NCBI GenBank assembly: GCA_965200895.1
Contig: CBDAVM010000002.1
Coordinates: 124,001-188,000 of the forward strand
Source: WTFV01 sp965200895
GTDB lineage: Bacteria > Acidobacteriota > Vicinamibacteria > Vicinamibacterales > UBA8438
DNA: 64,000 nt
Direction: 5' to 3'
The notes under the pieces are model-generated. The model was given only the letters and a program-made list of their open reading frames with translations, was not told the DNA's origin and did no database searches. Below, one piece after another: positions 26,874 to 35,755 of this stretch; position 1 is the stretch's first letter, and each line of letters begins with the position of its first letter. The position numbers and the translations under genes were made by a program.

Positions 26874-29800
26874 ATGAGCCTTCCGAGAATCGCCGTCCGC
26901 CGCCCCGTCACGATGTCGATGCTGAGCATCTCCATCGTGCTGATCGGCGTCGTCGCCCTGACCCGCCTGCCGGTCGATCTGATGCCTGACGTGACGTTCC
27001 CCAGCCTCACCGTGACGGTGAGCTACCCGGACGTCGGCCCGCTGGAGATGGAGGAGCTCGTCACCCGGCCCATGGAGCAGACCGTGGCCGCGATCGCCGG
27101 GCTCGAGGAGGTGGTCTCGACCTCGCAGGAGGGGCAGAGCCAGATCCGGCTGAACTTCGATTGGGGCACCGACCTGAACGAGGCGGCCGACGACCTCCGG
27201 TCGCGGATCGACCGCATGCGGGCGCGGCTGCCGGAGGACGCCGAGCCGCCGGTCATCTTCAAGTTCGACGCGGCCAACGCCCCGATCATGTTCCTGGGGC
27301 TGGAGGGCGATCTGGAGCCGGTGGCGCTGCGCGAGATGGCCGAGAACGACCTGTCGCCGCGCCTCGAGCGGGTGCCCGGCGTGGCCACCGTCACCGTGCG
27401 GGGCGGCCTCCGCCGCCAGATCCGCGTCGAGCTGGCCCGGGACAAGATCACCGCGCTCGACCTCGCGGTGAACGAGATCATCGCGCTGCTGCGGAGCGAG
27501 AACCAGAACGTGCCCATCGGCGAGCTCGACGACGGCGACATGACCTACCTGCTGCGCAGTCCCGGCCAGTTCGCCAGCCTCGAGGACATCCGCAACGTGG
27601 TGGTCATGACCCGCGGCGGCGTGCCCGTCTACATGCGCGACATCGCCGAGGTGAGCGACGGCACCGAGGACCAGGAGGAGCTGATCCGCATCAACGGGCG
27701 GACCGCCGTCCAGATGATGATCAGCAAGCAGTCGGGGCGCAACACCGTCTCGGTGGCCCGCGCCGTGCGCGACGAGATCGAGCGCATCAACACCGAGATG
27801 CCCGGCGTCCGGCTCTCCACCCGCATGGATTCGGCGATCTTCGTCGAGCGCTCGATCAACGCGGTGCGCAACGTCGTGCTGTGGGGCGCGATGCTGGTGG
27901 TGGTGGTCCTGTTCGCCTTCCTGCGCAACGTCCGGACGACGCTCATCATCTGCACCGCCATCCCCATCTCGGTCATCGGCACGTTCGCCCTCATCCATTT
28001 CTCCGGCTTCACGCTCAACACGCTGACGTTCGGCGGCCTGGCGCTGGGCGTGGGCATGATCGTCGACGCCTCGATCGTCGTGCTCGAGAACACGTTCCGC
28101 CACATGGAGGGCGGCAAGGACCGCATGGCGGCCAGCGTGGACGGCGCCGAGGAGGTCAGCGGCGCCATCCTCGCCTCCACGCTGACGCAGGTGGCGGTCT
28201 TCCTGCCGCTGCTGTTCCTGACGGGGGTGTCGAGCATCGTCTTCGGCCAGTTGGCGATCGTGGTGATGATCGCGCTCGCGATGTCGCTGTTCGTCGCCGT
28301 GACCCTCGTGCCGGTGATGACCTCGCGGCTGCTGCGGCTGCCGCCGCCCGCCGACCAGCGGCGCGGCGTGGTCGGGCGCTTCCAGACGCTCAGCGAGCGC
28401 ACCCTGGAGCGCATCGACGACTTCTACCAGCGCGGGATCCACAAGGCCCTGGCCCACCGGCCCACCGTGCTGCTGGTGGCCGGCGCGCTGGTCTGGGTGA
28501 CGGTGATGCTGGCCCCGACGATTCCGGTCGAGCTGACCCCGGAGGTCGACGAGGGCGAGGTGCGCGTCTACGCGCAACTGCCCATCGGGACCCGCTTCGA
28601 GCGGACCCGCGACGTCATGCTGGAGCTGGAGGAGCGCATCCGGGCCGAGGTGCCCGAGGCGGTCAACATCACGAACCAGGTGGGGGGAGGGCGCGGCCCG
28701 TTCGGGGGCGGCTCCAGCCACCGCGGATCGATGACCGTCACCCTCACCGAGAAGACCGAGCGGGACAGAACGAGCAACGAGATCGCGATGGCGCTGCGCC
28801 GTTCGCTGAACACCATCCCCGGCGCCATCGTCCGCGCCCGCGCGTCCGGCGGCAACCGCATGATGACCCGGTTGATGCGCAGCGGCTCCGGTGACGACGC
28901 CCGCCTGGCGCTGGAGATCCGCGGGCACGACCTGGAGGACGCGCGGCAGGTGTCGGAACGGGCCGTGGCGATCATGAACAGCACGCCCGGGATCGCCGAC
29001 GCGGAGATGGCGAACGAGCAGCGGCGCCCCGAGCTCGCCATCCAGGTCGACCGCGCCAAGGCCGCCCTGCTCGGGCTGCGCGTGTCGCAGGTGGCCGACG
29101 CCCTGCGCACCGGGGTGGCCGGCACCGAGGCCGCCTTCTTCCGCGAGCGGGGCGACGAGTACCCGATCGTCGTGCGGTTGCGCGAGGAGGACCGGCTGCG
29201 GACGATGGACGTCAACGACGTGCCGCTGAGCACGCCGACGGGGCTGGTCATCCCGGCGCGCAACGTGATCGCGGTGCGGCCCGAGTCCGGTCCGGAGGAG
29301 ATCGAGCGCAAGAACCAGGAGCGCATCGTCCGGGTGAACGCCGAGATCGAGACGACGCTGAGCGAGGCCGTGACCGCCCTCAACGCCCGCATCCCGGAGA
29401 TGGAGGCGCCGGCCGACTTCGCGGTCGGTTTCGGCGCCGAGGTCGAGGAGCAGGCGCGGTCCTTCGGGCAGATGCAGGTCGTCCTGATCCTCGCCATGTT
29501 CCTGGTCTACGCCGTGATGGCGGCCCAGTTCGAGTCGCTGCGCGACCCGTTCATCATCCTGCTGTCGATCCCGCTGGCCGGCATCGGCATCGTCGCGTCG
29601 CTGCTCGTCACCGGGACGCCGTTCAGCATCCAGGCGTTCATGGGGATGATCGTGCTCGGCGGGCTCGTGGTCAACAACGCCATCCTGCTCGTCGACTACA
29701 CGAACATCCTGCGGCGGCGCGACGGCATGCCGCTGCGTGCGGCGGTGGAGCGGGCGGGGCGCACGCGGCTGCGCCCGATCCTGATGACCACCACGACGAC

Positions 29801-30002
29801 GCTCCTCGGCATGGTGCCGATGGCGCTCGGCATCGGCGAGGGCTCCGAGCTGCAGGCCCCGCTCGCGCGGGTGATCATCGGCGGGCTGCTGTCGTCGACG
29901 CTGGTGACGCTGGTCGTGGTGCCGGTCGTCTACACCCTCTTCGAGGAGGGACTGGCGGGGCTGCTGCGCCGGCCGAAGGAGGGGATGGCCGTCTCCGGCT
30001 GA
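26874..30002 (+). CDS. RND family efflux permease
   Basis: 1042 residues, full length for an AcrB-type pump, with 12 expected transmembrane segments and two large periplasmic loops. Typical blocks include the N-terminal RRPVTMSMLSISIVLIGVVAL, FGGLALGVGMIVDASIVVLE (TM4 with the proton-relay Asp) and the C-terminal LGGLVVNNAILLVDYTN. It exports drugs, lipids or metabolites using the proton gradient together with the adaptor just upstream. No outer-membrane channel gene is adjacent. Confidence 0.92.
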   Translation: MSLPRIAVRRPVTMSMLSISIVLIGVVALTRLPVDLMPDVTFPSLTVTVSYPDVGPLEMEELVTRPMEQTVAAIAGLEEVVSTSQEGQSQIRLNFDWGTDLNEAADDLRSRIDRMRARLPEDAEPPVIFKFDAANAPIMFLGLEGDLEPVALREMAENDLSPRLERVPGVATVTVRGGLRRQIRVELARDKITALDLAVNEIIALLRSENQNVPIGELDDGDMTYLLRSPGQFASLEDIRNVVVMTRGGVPVYMRDIAEVSDGTEDQEELIRINGRTAVQMMISKQSGRNTVSVARAVRDEIERINTEMPGVRLSTRMDSAIFVERSINAVRNVVLWGAMLVVVVLFAFLRNVRTTLIICTAIPISVIGTFALIHFSGFTLNTLTFGGLALGVGMIVDASIVVLENTFRHMEGGKDRMAASVDGAEEVSGAILASTLTQVAVFLPLLFLTGVSSIVFGQLAIVVMIALAMSLFVAVTLVPVMTSRLLRLPPPADQRRGVVGRFQTLSERTLERIDDFYQRGIHKALAHRPTVLLVAGALVWVTVMLAPTIPVELTPEVDEGEVRVYAQLPIGTRFERTRDVMLELEERIRAEVPEAVNITNQVGGGRGPFGGGSSHRGSMTVTLTEKTERDRTSNEIAMALRRSLNTIPGAIVRARASGGNRMMTRLMRSGSGDDARLALEIRGHDLEDARQVSERAVAIMNSTPGIADAEMANEQRRPELAIQVDRAKAALLGLRVSQVADALRTGVAGTEAAFFRERGDEYPIVVRLREEDRLRTMDVNDVPLSTPTGLVIPARNVIAVRPESGPEEIERKNQERIVRVNAEIETTLSEAVTALNARIPEMEAPADFAVGFGAEVEEQARSFGQMQVVLILAMFLVYAVMAAQFESLRDPFIILLSIPLAGIGIVASLLVTGTPFSIQAFMGMIVLGGLVVNNAILLVDYTNILRRRDGMPLRAAVERAGRTRLRPILMTTTTTLLGMVPMALGIGEGSELQAPLARVIIGGLLSSTLVTLVVVPVVYTLFEEGLAGLLRRPKEGMAVSG

Positions 30003-30013
30003 CCGGCCTGCCG

Positions 30014-31078
30014 CTACCACGACAGGCCGCCCTGCCGGTGCGGGCGGTCAGGCGTCGGCGCACGGGCGGTCCCGTGGTCGAGAGAGCATCCCGGCTGTGC
30101 GGTCCGCCTCTCCGCGTCCTGCGGGCGGTCCCGTTCGAGCCCGTACTTCGCCCGGAGCGCGCCCACGACGGTGCGGAAGCGCGTCGCGTACGACGCGGCG
30201 GCGTGCTTCCCCGCGTAGAGGCGGCCGTATCCGGCGACGAGCTGCGGGTACTCGCGCGCCAGGAACCCGAGGAAGTGCCGGCGCGTGCCCTCCTCCAGGT
30301 GCAGCAGCATCGCACCCACGTAGGCCGCGCCGCTGTCGGCGATCGCCCGGAGCGTGCGCTCGATCCGCGCCGGGTGGGAGCTGATACCCGGCACGATCGG
30401 GGCCATCAGCACGCCGGCGTCGACGCCGGCGTCGCGCAGCCGCCGCACGGCGCGCAGCCGTTGGCGCGGGGGCGCGGTCCCCGGCTCCAGCGAGCGCCAC
30501 GCGTCCTCGTCCACCGTCGGCACGCTGAACGTCACGGTGCACCGCGCGCGGCGCGAGAGCTCCACCAGCAGGTCGGTGTCGCGCACCACCAGCGGTCCGC
30601 GGGTGATCAGGCCGACCAGGGCCGGACGCCGGACGAGCGCCGCCAGCGCCCGGCGGGTGAGCAGGTAGCGGCCCTCGATCGGCTGGTACGGGTCGGTGGC
30701 GGTGCCGAAGGCGATCGTCTCGCCGCCGAGGGGTCGTCTCGCCAGCTCGCGGGCGAGCACCTCCGGGAAGTTGGTCTTGACGAGCACCACCGACGAGAAG
30801 TCGTCGCCCGCGCCGAGTTCCAACTGCGACTGGTAGCGGCGGGCGAAGCAGTAGTGGCAACCGTGGGTGCACCCGCGGTAGGGGTTCAGCGTCCAGCGGA
30901 AGGGCATCCCCTCCACGCGGTTGAGCGCCGAGCGGCAGGTCACCTCCTGGTAGACGGCCCCGTCGCCGCGGCGCACGCCGCCCGGCAGCCCGCCCGGACC
31001 GGCCTCCCGCACCGCGCCGGCGACCTCGCGCAGGGTCGGTCGGGCGCCGACGTCGAGCAGCGGCATCTGTTCAGGCAT
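30014..31078 (-). CDS. radical SAM protein, SplB/Rv2578c-like
   Basis: 354 residues from ATG 31078. The iron-sulfur motif C-x3-C-x2-C is CTHGCHYC near residue 55, preceded by LNPYRGC as in spore-photoproduct-lyase-like proteins. FGTATDPYQPIE is also diagnostic. It is a cytoplasmic [4Fe-4S]/SAM enzyme; the Rv2578c-type branch has no assigned substrate. It converges on the RND permease gene with an 11-base gap. Confidence 0.85.
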   Translation of the reverse strand: MPEQMPLLDVGARPTLREVAGAVREAGPGGLPGGVRRGDGAVYQEVTCRSALNRVEGMPFRWTLNPYRGCTHGCHYCFARRYQSQLELGAGDDFSSVVLVKTNFPEVLARELARRPLGGETIAFGTATDPYQPIEGRYLLTRRALAALVRRPALVGLITRGPLVVRDTDLLVELSRRARCTVTFSVPTVDEDAWRSLEPGTAPPRQRLRAVRRLRDAGVDAGVLMAPIVPGISSHPARIERTLRAIADSGAAYVGAMLLHLEEGTRRHFLGFLAREYPQLVAGYGRLYAGKHAAASYATRFRTVVGALRAKYGLERDRPQDAERRTAQPGCSLDHGTARAPTPDRPHRQGGLSW

Positions 31079-31103
31079 GTGTCATTCGCCTTTTGTTCGC
31101 CAC

Positions 31104-31132
31104 ATGATGGCGCAGGCCGGCCGCCGAGTCAA
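31104..31132 (-). promoter_or_regulatory. probable sigma70-type promoter of the radical SAM gene
   Basis: On the minus strand TTGACT and CATCAT are separated by 17 bases, 25 bases before the ATG at 31078. The -35 matches 5 of 6 consensus bases and the -10 four of 6. Confidence 0.45.
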
Positions 31133-31366
31133 GGGTGATCGGAGCCGTCCGCGCGGATCCCGCGGGCGCGCCGAGAACGGGGAACGCGGCGATGCCGTGT
31201 CCGTCAGCGTGGGCTGATCTGCCGGGAGCCGATCCGATTTGCAGCGGCAGGGAACGCACCGTGGCGGGCGGCCCGCTGACCGGCTACCGTCAGCGCTGGG
31301 TGATGCCGGTCGTCTGCTGCTGTGTTCGAGGAAGGGCTGCGGGGAGACGGCGCCGGGCGGGGGAGA

Positions 31367-31406
31367 GACGGCGCCGTCCGTAAGGAGGGACAGCGCCGTC
31401 TTTCTT
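31367..31406 (+). terminator. possible hairpin terminator in a gene-free stretch
   Basis: GACGGCGC (31367-31374) pairs with GCGCCGTC (31393-31400), followed by TTTCTT. No plus-strand gene ends just upstream, so its use is doubtful. Apart from this and the promoter above, nothing is visible in the 465 bases 31079-31543. Confidence 0.3.
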
Positions 31407-31543
31407 CACGCGGCTCGACCGGCGGGCGCGAGGGGCTCTCGCCGCCCGCCGGCGAAACCTGGCCCGACAATCGTCGCCTGCGGCTCCGATTGCCGCCCAA
31501 CCGGGCCTGACCAGGAGCCTGCACCGTTCTACGGCGCAGACTC

Positions 31544-32689
31544 CTAGTCCTGCTGCAGCGCGCGCGTCCGGTCGAGCGGCTGCACCGCCAGCGTCCAGGT
31601 GAGCGGGACCGACGCGGGGTTGAAGCAGACCCGGTCGTCGCAGGCCTGGTAGTCGAGCCGGCCGGTCAGCGTCAGCGCGTCGAGCTCGGCAAGTCGGGCC
31701 GTCGACTCGGGATCGCCCTCCACCACGATTTCCTGCACGAGCCGGAACGGTCGCTGGTACACCGGCACCCGCTCGTCGAACGGCTCGAAGTGGTAGATCT
31801 CCGACGCCGGATATTCCGCCGGCAGCGTGCGCAGGAAGCTCGGCGTGTCGAGCTGCAGGCCGATCACGCGGTAGCCCATGTCGTCGGCGCCCGGCGCGTA
31901 GACATGCATGTTCTTCTTGGGCGTGATGTCGAGAGCGAGGTGGAAACGGCTGCCGACGGTGATGTCCGGATTGCTCTGCGACGCGGAAATCTCCAGGTGC
32001 GCCGTTTCGCCGGAGGAGCCGGAGATGCCCGACAGCGGCGTGCCGAGCTTCAGCATGATGTTCGCCGCGGTGTTGCGCTCGCGGTAGAACTCCTCGAAGA
32101 AGCGCGACGTGACGCGCCCCTCGCGGTCGACGATGAAGGTGCCCGGGAACGGGGTGCCGACAATCATCGGGTTGGCCCCGAAGACCGAGACGTACTGCGC
32201 CACGTCGGCCTTGACGTCCTTGTCATCCCGATTCGGACCGATGCCTTCTTCCGCGATGTGGTTGTAGATGCCGAAGGCGCGGATCACCGACGAGTCGTCG
32301 TCCGAGAGCAGCGGCACGTCCCCGACGCCCTTCCGCTCCGCGAATGCGGCCAGCACTTCCTGCGAGTCGTAGCTGATGGCGGCCACGCCGAGTCCCTGCG
32401 CCCGAAGCTCACCGAGACGGTCCTGCAGCTCCACGAGCTGCGCCTTGCAGTATGGTCACCAGTCGGCGGACCGATGGAAGACCAGCATCGCGCCCTGCTC
32501 CCCCATGACGGAGTCGAGCGTGCGGATGCGGCCGTGCTGGTCGGGGAGGGCGAAGTCCGGCACCTTCTCGCCCACCTGCGGTCCGAGCGAGGAGACGTCG
32601 ATCGGCTCCCGCTCCTGCGCCGCTGCCGGTACGTGCGCCAGGAGCACGACGGCGGCGGCGAACAACGTCGCCTGAAGCATGTGAATCAT
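31544..32689 (-). CDS. redoxin-domain selenoprotein with in-frame TGA (Sec78)
   Basis: The frame from ATG 32689 is broken only by TGA at 32456-32458 and continues in the same frame to 31544, giving 381 residues with Sec at 78. A signal peptide (ending PAAAQ) precedes an AhpC/TSA-Redoxin domain. The TGA falls in HRSADW-U-PYCKAQL, where homologues carry Cys in a C-x-x-C redox motif, so the site reads U-x-x-C. A 7-base-pair hairpin with a GTG loop begins 14 bases after the TGA, as required for a bacterial SECIS. The C-terminal half includes LDYQACDDRVCFNPASVPL, like the Cys pair of the DsbD N-terminal domain. It is probably a periplasmic thiol-disulfide or peroxide-reducing protein. The alternative is a nonsense mutation, but strict frame conservation and the hairpin argue against it. 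Confidence 0.82.
32425..32458 (-). promoter_or_regulatory. bacterial SECIS-like hairpin after the TGA codon
   Basis: Downstream of TGA on the minus strand, GCAGCTC (32441-32435) and GAGCTGC (32431-32425) form a perfect 7-base-pair stem with loop GTG. The loop starts 21 bases after the TGA and has G at its first position, both within the known limits for SelB recognition (apical loop about 16-37 bases downstream, G among the first two loop bases). Confidence 0.7.
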
Positions 32690-32800
32690 GCGTTATGGTA
32701 CTACGACGCCGTAGCCGGGAAGCCCGTTCGCTGCCCCGCCGCGCGGACCTCTGAAGGTGGGTCCAGGCGGGATGCATCGCCGTCGGCTGCTGGAATCCGC

Positions 32801-33142
32801 ATGAACTCGACCCACGCGCCGGGCGTGGACTTTCTCGCCCTCGCGCCCGGCGCGCCGCCGCGGCCGATCCCTGCGTCGGATGTCCTCGGCGGGCTCACCG
32901 CTGCGGACGTCTGCGAGGCGGTGGACGGCGTCCGGTCAGGCATGACCAACGGCGAACGCGTGGCGGCGGTGGCGCGGATCGTGCGCCGGCGGCAGCGCCG
33001 CGCCGTACGGGTGCGCGAGACCGCCGATTCGCAGGCCGGCGAGGACTCGCGCCCGACCGCTGTGCTCGTCGAGCGGCCGGGCCGCCGGATCGCGACGAAC
33101 GGGCTCCGGCCGCCGGGGGCGCGGCCCGATCGATCCGTGTAA
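32801..33142 (+). pseudogene. C-terminal relic of a tandem-Uma2-type protein
   Basis: The frame gives VDFLALAPGAPPRPIPASDV, then GGLTAADVCEAVDG and VARIVRRRQRRAVRVRE. This matches the C-terminal third of each half of the protein at 6920-8452 (VEFLALG..., VARIVRRRQRASVRLRE). The nuclease core is missing. It is a stray end piece of the same family. Confidence 0.6.
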
Positions 33143-33175
33143 CTGCGCGTTTCCTCCCCCTCGACCGGTCGCCGG

Positions 33176-33879
33176 CGGCGCAACTTTCAGCGCATACACA
33201 CCCGGATGCAGTCGCGCAGCCTCCGCCACCCTGCACGGAGGAGGCGCGCCAGCATCGCCCGGTGCTGTCGGTTCGTCCACCCCGTCCGACCCGCGGTGCG
33301 TGCGGTCCGGACGACGGCGCGCGGCGCCGTGCGACATGCGGCCACGGCGCCGCGGGTCTTCGTTGGCGGCCGGGTCACGGGGGATGGTCTCCGGCGGAAA
33401 CGCCGCTCCTGCGGTCGCCAGCCGGCCGCCTGCGCAGCGAGCACGATTTGCGCGCAGGCCAGTGCGTCCGCCCTCGCGTCGTGGTGCACCAGTGGAATGC
33501 CCAGCCGACGGCAGACGTCGGGCAGCCTGGTCGGGCGGATGCCCCACTGCGCGCGGGCGAGCTGCACCGTGCAGGTGAACCGCGTCCGGGGCGGGAGCAG
33601 TCGGTAGCGGGCGCAACAGGCGTGCAGGACGCTGCGGTCGAACGGCGCGTTGTGGGCGGCGACGAACGCAGCGTCGTCAATCCAGGCGCGCAGCGTCGGC
33701 CACAGCTCGGCGAAGGTGGGTGCGTTCCGAACGTCCGCCCAGCCGAGGCCGTGGAGGCCGGTGAACGTGAATCGGGCCGTGGGCGGTCGGATCCGGTAGG
33801 CTCGCGTGAGCACGACGCGGCCGTCGCAGCAGGCGGTGAGGCCGACGGCGCACGCGCTGTCGCGCCGGGAGTTGGCGGT
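33176..33879. repeat. segmental duplication, copy 1
   Basis: About 704 bases that reappear in the same orientation at 35756-36463. By eye roughly nine bases in ten agree, with the central part nearly identical and the exonuclease 3' end more diverged. This copy contains the complete exonuclease gene apart from its first ten codons. Confidence 0.8.
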
Positions 33880-33909
33880 CTCGAAGTCGATCGCGACGAA
33901 GGCGGTCAT
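33187..33909 (-). CDS. DEDDh 3'-5' exonuclease (DnaQ-like)
   Basis: 240 residues from ATG 33909. All DEDDh motifs are visible: IDFET near the N-terminus (Exo I, D8 and E10), AAHNAPFDRSVL (Exo II) and HHDARADALACAQI (Exo III with His and Asp). The last about 70 residues are Arg-rich and unlike DnaQ. It degrades single-stranded or mismatched DNA 3' to 5'. It lies back to back with a Cas3 relic, and a broken copy of the gene sits beside the intact cas3. DnaQ-like exonucleases trim prespacers in some CRISPR systems, so a link is possible but unproven. Confidence 0.82.
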   Translation of the reverse strand: MTAFVAIDFETANSRRDSACAVGLTACCDGRVVLTRAYRIRPPTARFTFTGLHGLGWADVRNAPTFAELWPTLRAWIDDAAFVAAHNAPFDRSVLHACCARYRLLPPRTRFTCTVQLARAQWGIRPTRLPDVCRRLGIPLVHHDARADALACAQIVLAAQAAGWRPQERRFRRRPSPVTRPPTKTRGAVAACRTAPRAVVRTARTAGRTGWTNRQHRAMLARLLRAGWRRLRDCIRVCMR

Positions 33910-33956
33910 GGCGGGCCGTCAGCATCAATCGGCACGAAGGCAGCGTAGCCGGGAGG

Positions 33957-34605
33957 TCGGCGCTGCACCACAGCCGCTTCGCGGCCGAGGACCGCAGGTT
34001 GCTGGACGACGCCGTCGAACGGACGATCGGGAAGACGCAGCGCGCGCCGGGCGGCGTGGTGGTGATAGGCACGCAGACGTTGGAGCAGTCGCTCGACATC
34101 GACGCCGACCTGCTGATGACGGATCTCTGCCCGGTGGACGTGCTGTTGCAGCGTATCGGCCGGCTGCACCGGCACCCGCGAGCGGATCGACCACGCTCTT
34201 GCGAGACGCCGCGGTGGGTCGTGCTGACACCGGAAGCCGGGCTGGAGACGGGACTGGACGGCGCGCTGCTGAAACACGGGATGGGGCTGTCCGAGCGTGG
34301 CGGCGTCTACGTCAACCTCCCTGGTCTCGAAGCGACGCGGCGACTCGTTGGCGAGCACCGGACGTGGACCATCCCGACCATGAACAGGATGCTGGTGGAG
34401 CGTGCGACACACCCCGAGGTACTGAACGACCTGGCTGGGACGCTCGGCGAGCGCTGGCAGTCGCACGAGAGGCGCGTATTCGGGAGGGGCGCCGCCGAGG
34501 GCGGCGTGGCCAGGCAGCACGCCCTGACGCGGGAGGAGCCGTTCGACGAGGATCTCGCACACCTTGGCGGTGTGGCGGGGTTCCAGTACTCGATGCGGCG
34601 GCTCA
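33957..34605 (+). pseudogene. C-terminal helicase relic of a second Cas3
   Basis: The frame reads LHHSRFAAEDRRLLDDAVER, then VVVIGTQTLEQSLDIDADLL and DVLLQRIGRLHRHPR. These are helicase motifs V and VI of Cas3, followed by about 130 residues of Cas3 C-terminal region. The upstream HD and Walker parts are missing. It is clearly diverged from the intact Cas3 (36512-39133), so it comes from another CRISPR system rather than a recent copy. Its 3' end runs into the RNase HI gene on the other strand. Confidence 0.75.
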
Positions 34606-35256
34606 GCGCGCGGAGCGCATCCAGGCGGTGGCGAGGCTGTCGGCGTACTCGTTCCAGCGGTGGCCGGCATGGGCGGCGATCCAGCGGAGATCGCAGGCGG
34701 GATGAGCACGGTAGAGGGCCAGCAGCTCCTGCACCAGCTCGAGGTTCATGATGGGGCCGGTCTTCTTCTTCCATCCCCGGCGTTCCCACCCCGGCGCCCA
34801 CCGGGTGATGGTGTTCACGCAGAGCCGGCTATCGGTGTAGACGCTGATCCGGGCGTCCTCGGGCAGCATGGCGAACGCCTCGATGAGCGCGCGGAGTTCC
34901 ATCCGGTTGTTCGTGGTGTCGGGGTCGTGGCCGTGTTTCTCCGACACGATGCGGCCGTCGTCCACCCAGACCACCCCCCAGCCGCCGGGCCCCGGGTTCG
35001 GCGACGCGCTGCCGTCGGTGAAGACCCCGGAGGCGGGGCCTGTGGAGTACTTGGCGCGGGCCTCGGCCACGGTGAGGTTCTCCTCGCGCCTGGAGCCGGT
35101 GCGACGCGCGCCCGACGTCGTCTTCCTCGACGCACGGGCGGGCTTCCGGGGGGAGTGGTCGCGGCAGTACCGCGGCTGCCAACCGGGATAGCGGTCCAGC
35201 GCGGCCTGGGGGACGTCGAACGAGGTCTCGCACACGCGGCAGAGGAAGGTCGGCAC
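34603..35256 (-). CDS. rnhA: ribonuclease HI with N-terminal Cys motif
   Basis: 217 residues. Residues 1-35 contain C6-x-x-C9 and a later C31-x-x-H, perhaps a small zinc site. The RNase H domain starts near 77 with FTDGSASPNPGPGGWG. The catalytic set D81, E120 (NNRMEL), D142 (VYTDSRL) and D206 (NEYADSLA) is intact. It cuts RNA in RNA-DNA hybrids during replication and repair. It lies between relics on both sides and looks functional. Confidence 0.9.
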   Translation of the reverse strand: MPTFLCRVCETSFDVPQAALDRYPGWQPRYCRDHSPRKPARASRKTTSGARRTGSRREENLTVAEARAKYSTGPASGVFTDGSASPNPGPGGWGVVWVDDGRIVSEKHGHDPDTTNNRMELRALIEAFAMLPEDARISVYTDSRLCVNTITRWAPGWERRGWKKKTGPIMNLELVQELLALYRAHPACDLRWIAAHAGHRWNEYADSLATAWMRSAR

Positions 35257-35382
35257 GGCTCACAGGATACGACAGTCGCTGAGAACGACGGGCGACAGGG
35301 GACAGGTGGGGCAGGTTCGTCGAGCGTGGCGCCCGCCGTCGTGACTGATTGTCTGCCCCGCCGGGCTGGACCGCCCGCGAAG

Positions 35383-35560
35383 TCAGTACCGGAACAGGTA
35401 CGACAGCTTCGTGAAGAACGCCCGGTTGGCCTGGCGCAGGGTGGTGGTGGGGAACCGCATGGGGTCGATCAGGTCGCCCTGCCGGTAGTGGTCGTCGTAG
35501 CCGACGAAGAACACGGTGCCGGCATGGACGCGGTAGGTGAACAGCACGTTGGCGCCGAGT
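35383..35560 (-). pseudogene. C-terminal end of a DUF5916 outer-membrane protein
   Basis: The minus strand encodes LGANVLFTYRVHAGTVFFVG, then DDHYRQGDLIDPMRFPTTTL and FFTKLSYLFRY-stop. This is the typical last barrel strands of DUF5916 proteins, ending in an aromatic residue. The 5' remainder is cut exactly where the IS3-like end begins (35560). 35257-35382 holds nothing recognisable. Confidence 0.75.
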
Positions 35561-35725
35561 GAGGTGGTCCCGCTTTTTCGGACAACTGGTTAAGGTGTAT
35601 TCCAGAGCCTTGGGGAGGCACTGGAATGACGACGAGACGACGGCGACGGTTCACGGCGGCTTTCAAGAAGCGGGTCGTGCTTGAGGCGTTGCGCGCAGAC
35701 CGCACCGTGCAGCAGATCTGTGTAA
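35560..35725 (+). mobile_element. IS3-family remnant, left end and start of orfA
   Basis: TGAGGTGGTCCCGCTTTTTC at 35560 resembles IS3-family terminal repeats. It is followed by a ribosome site and an ATG at 35626 encoding MTTRRRRRFTAAFKKRVVLE plus ALRADRTVQQIC, the start of a typical IS3 OrfA helix-turn-helix transposase. Homology stops near 35723 where the duplicated exonuclease segment begins. The rest of the element is gone. Confidence 0.7.
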
Positions 35726-35755
35726 CCGCTTGTTCCGCCGATCGATCGAGCGCCA

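Noticed and set aside
26646..30020. An 1124-codon open frame antisense to the RND permease
   Set aside because: It is His/Arg/Asp-rich and fully antisense to a well-conserved gene; typical shadow in GC-rich DNA.
32456..32458. Reading the TGA in the redoxin gene as a simple nonsense mutation
   Set aside because: It sits exactly at the redox Cys position, the frame is otherwise intact and a SECIS-type hairpin follows; kept only as the alternative.
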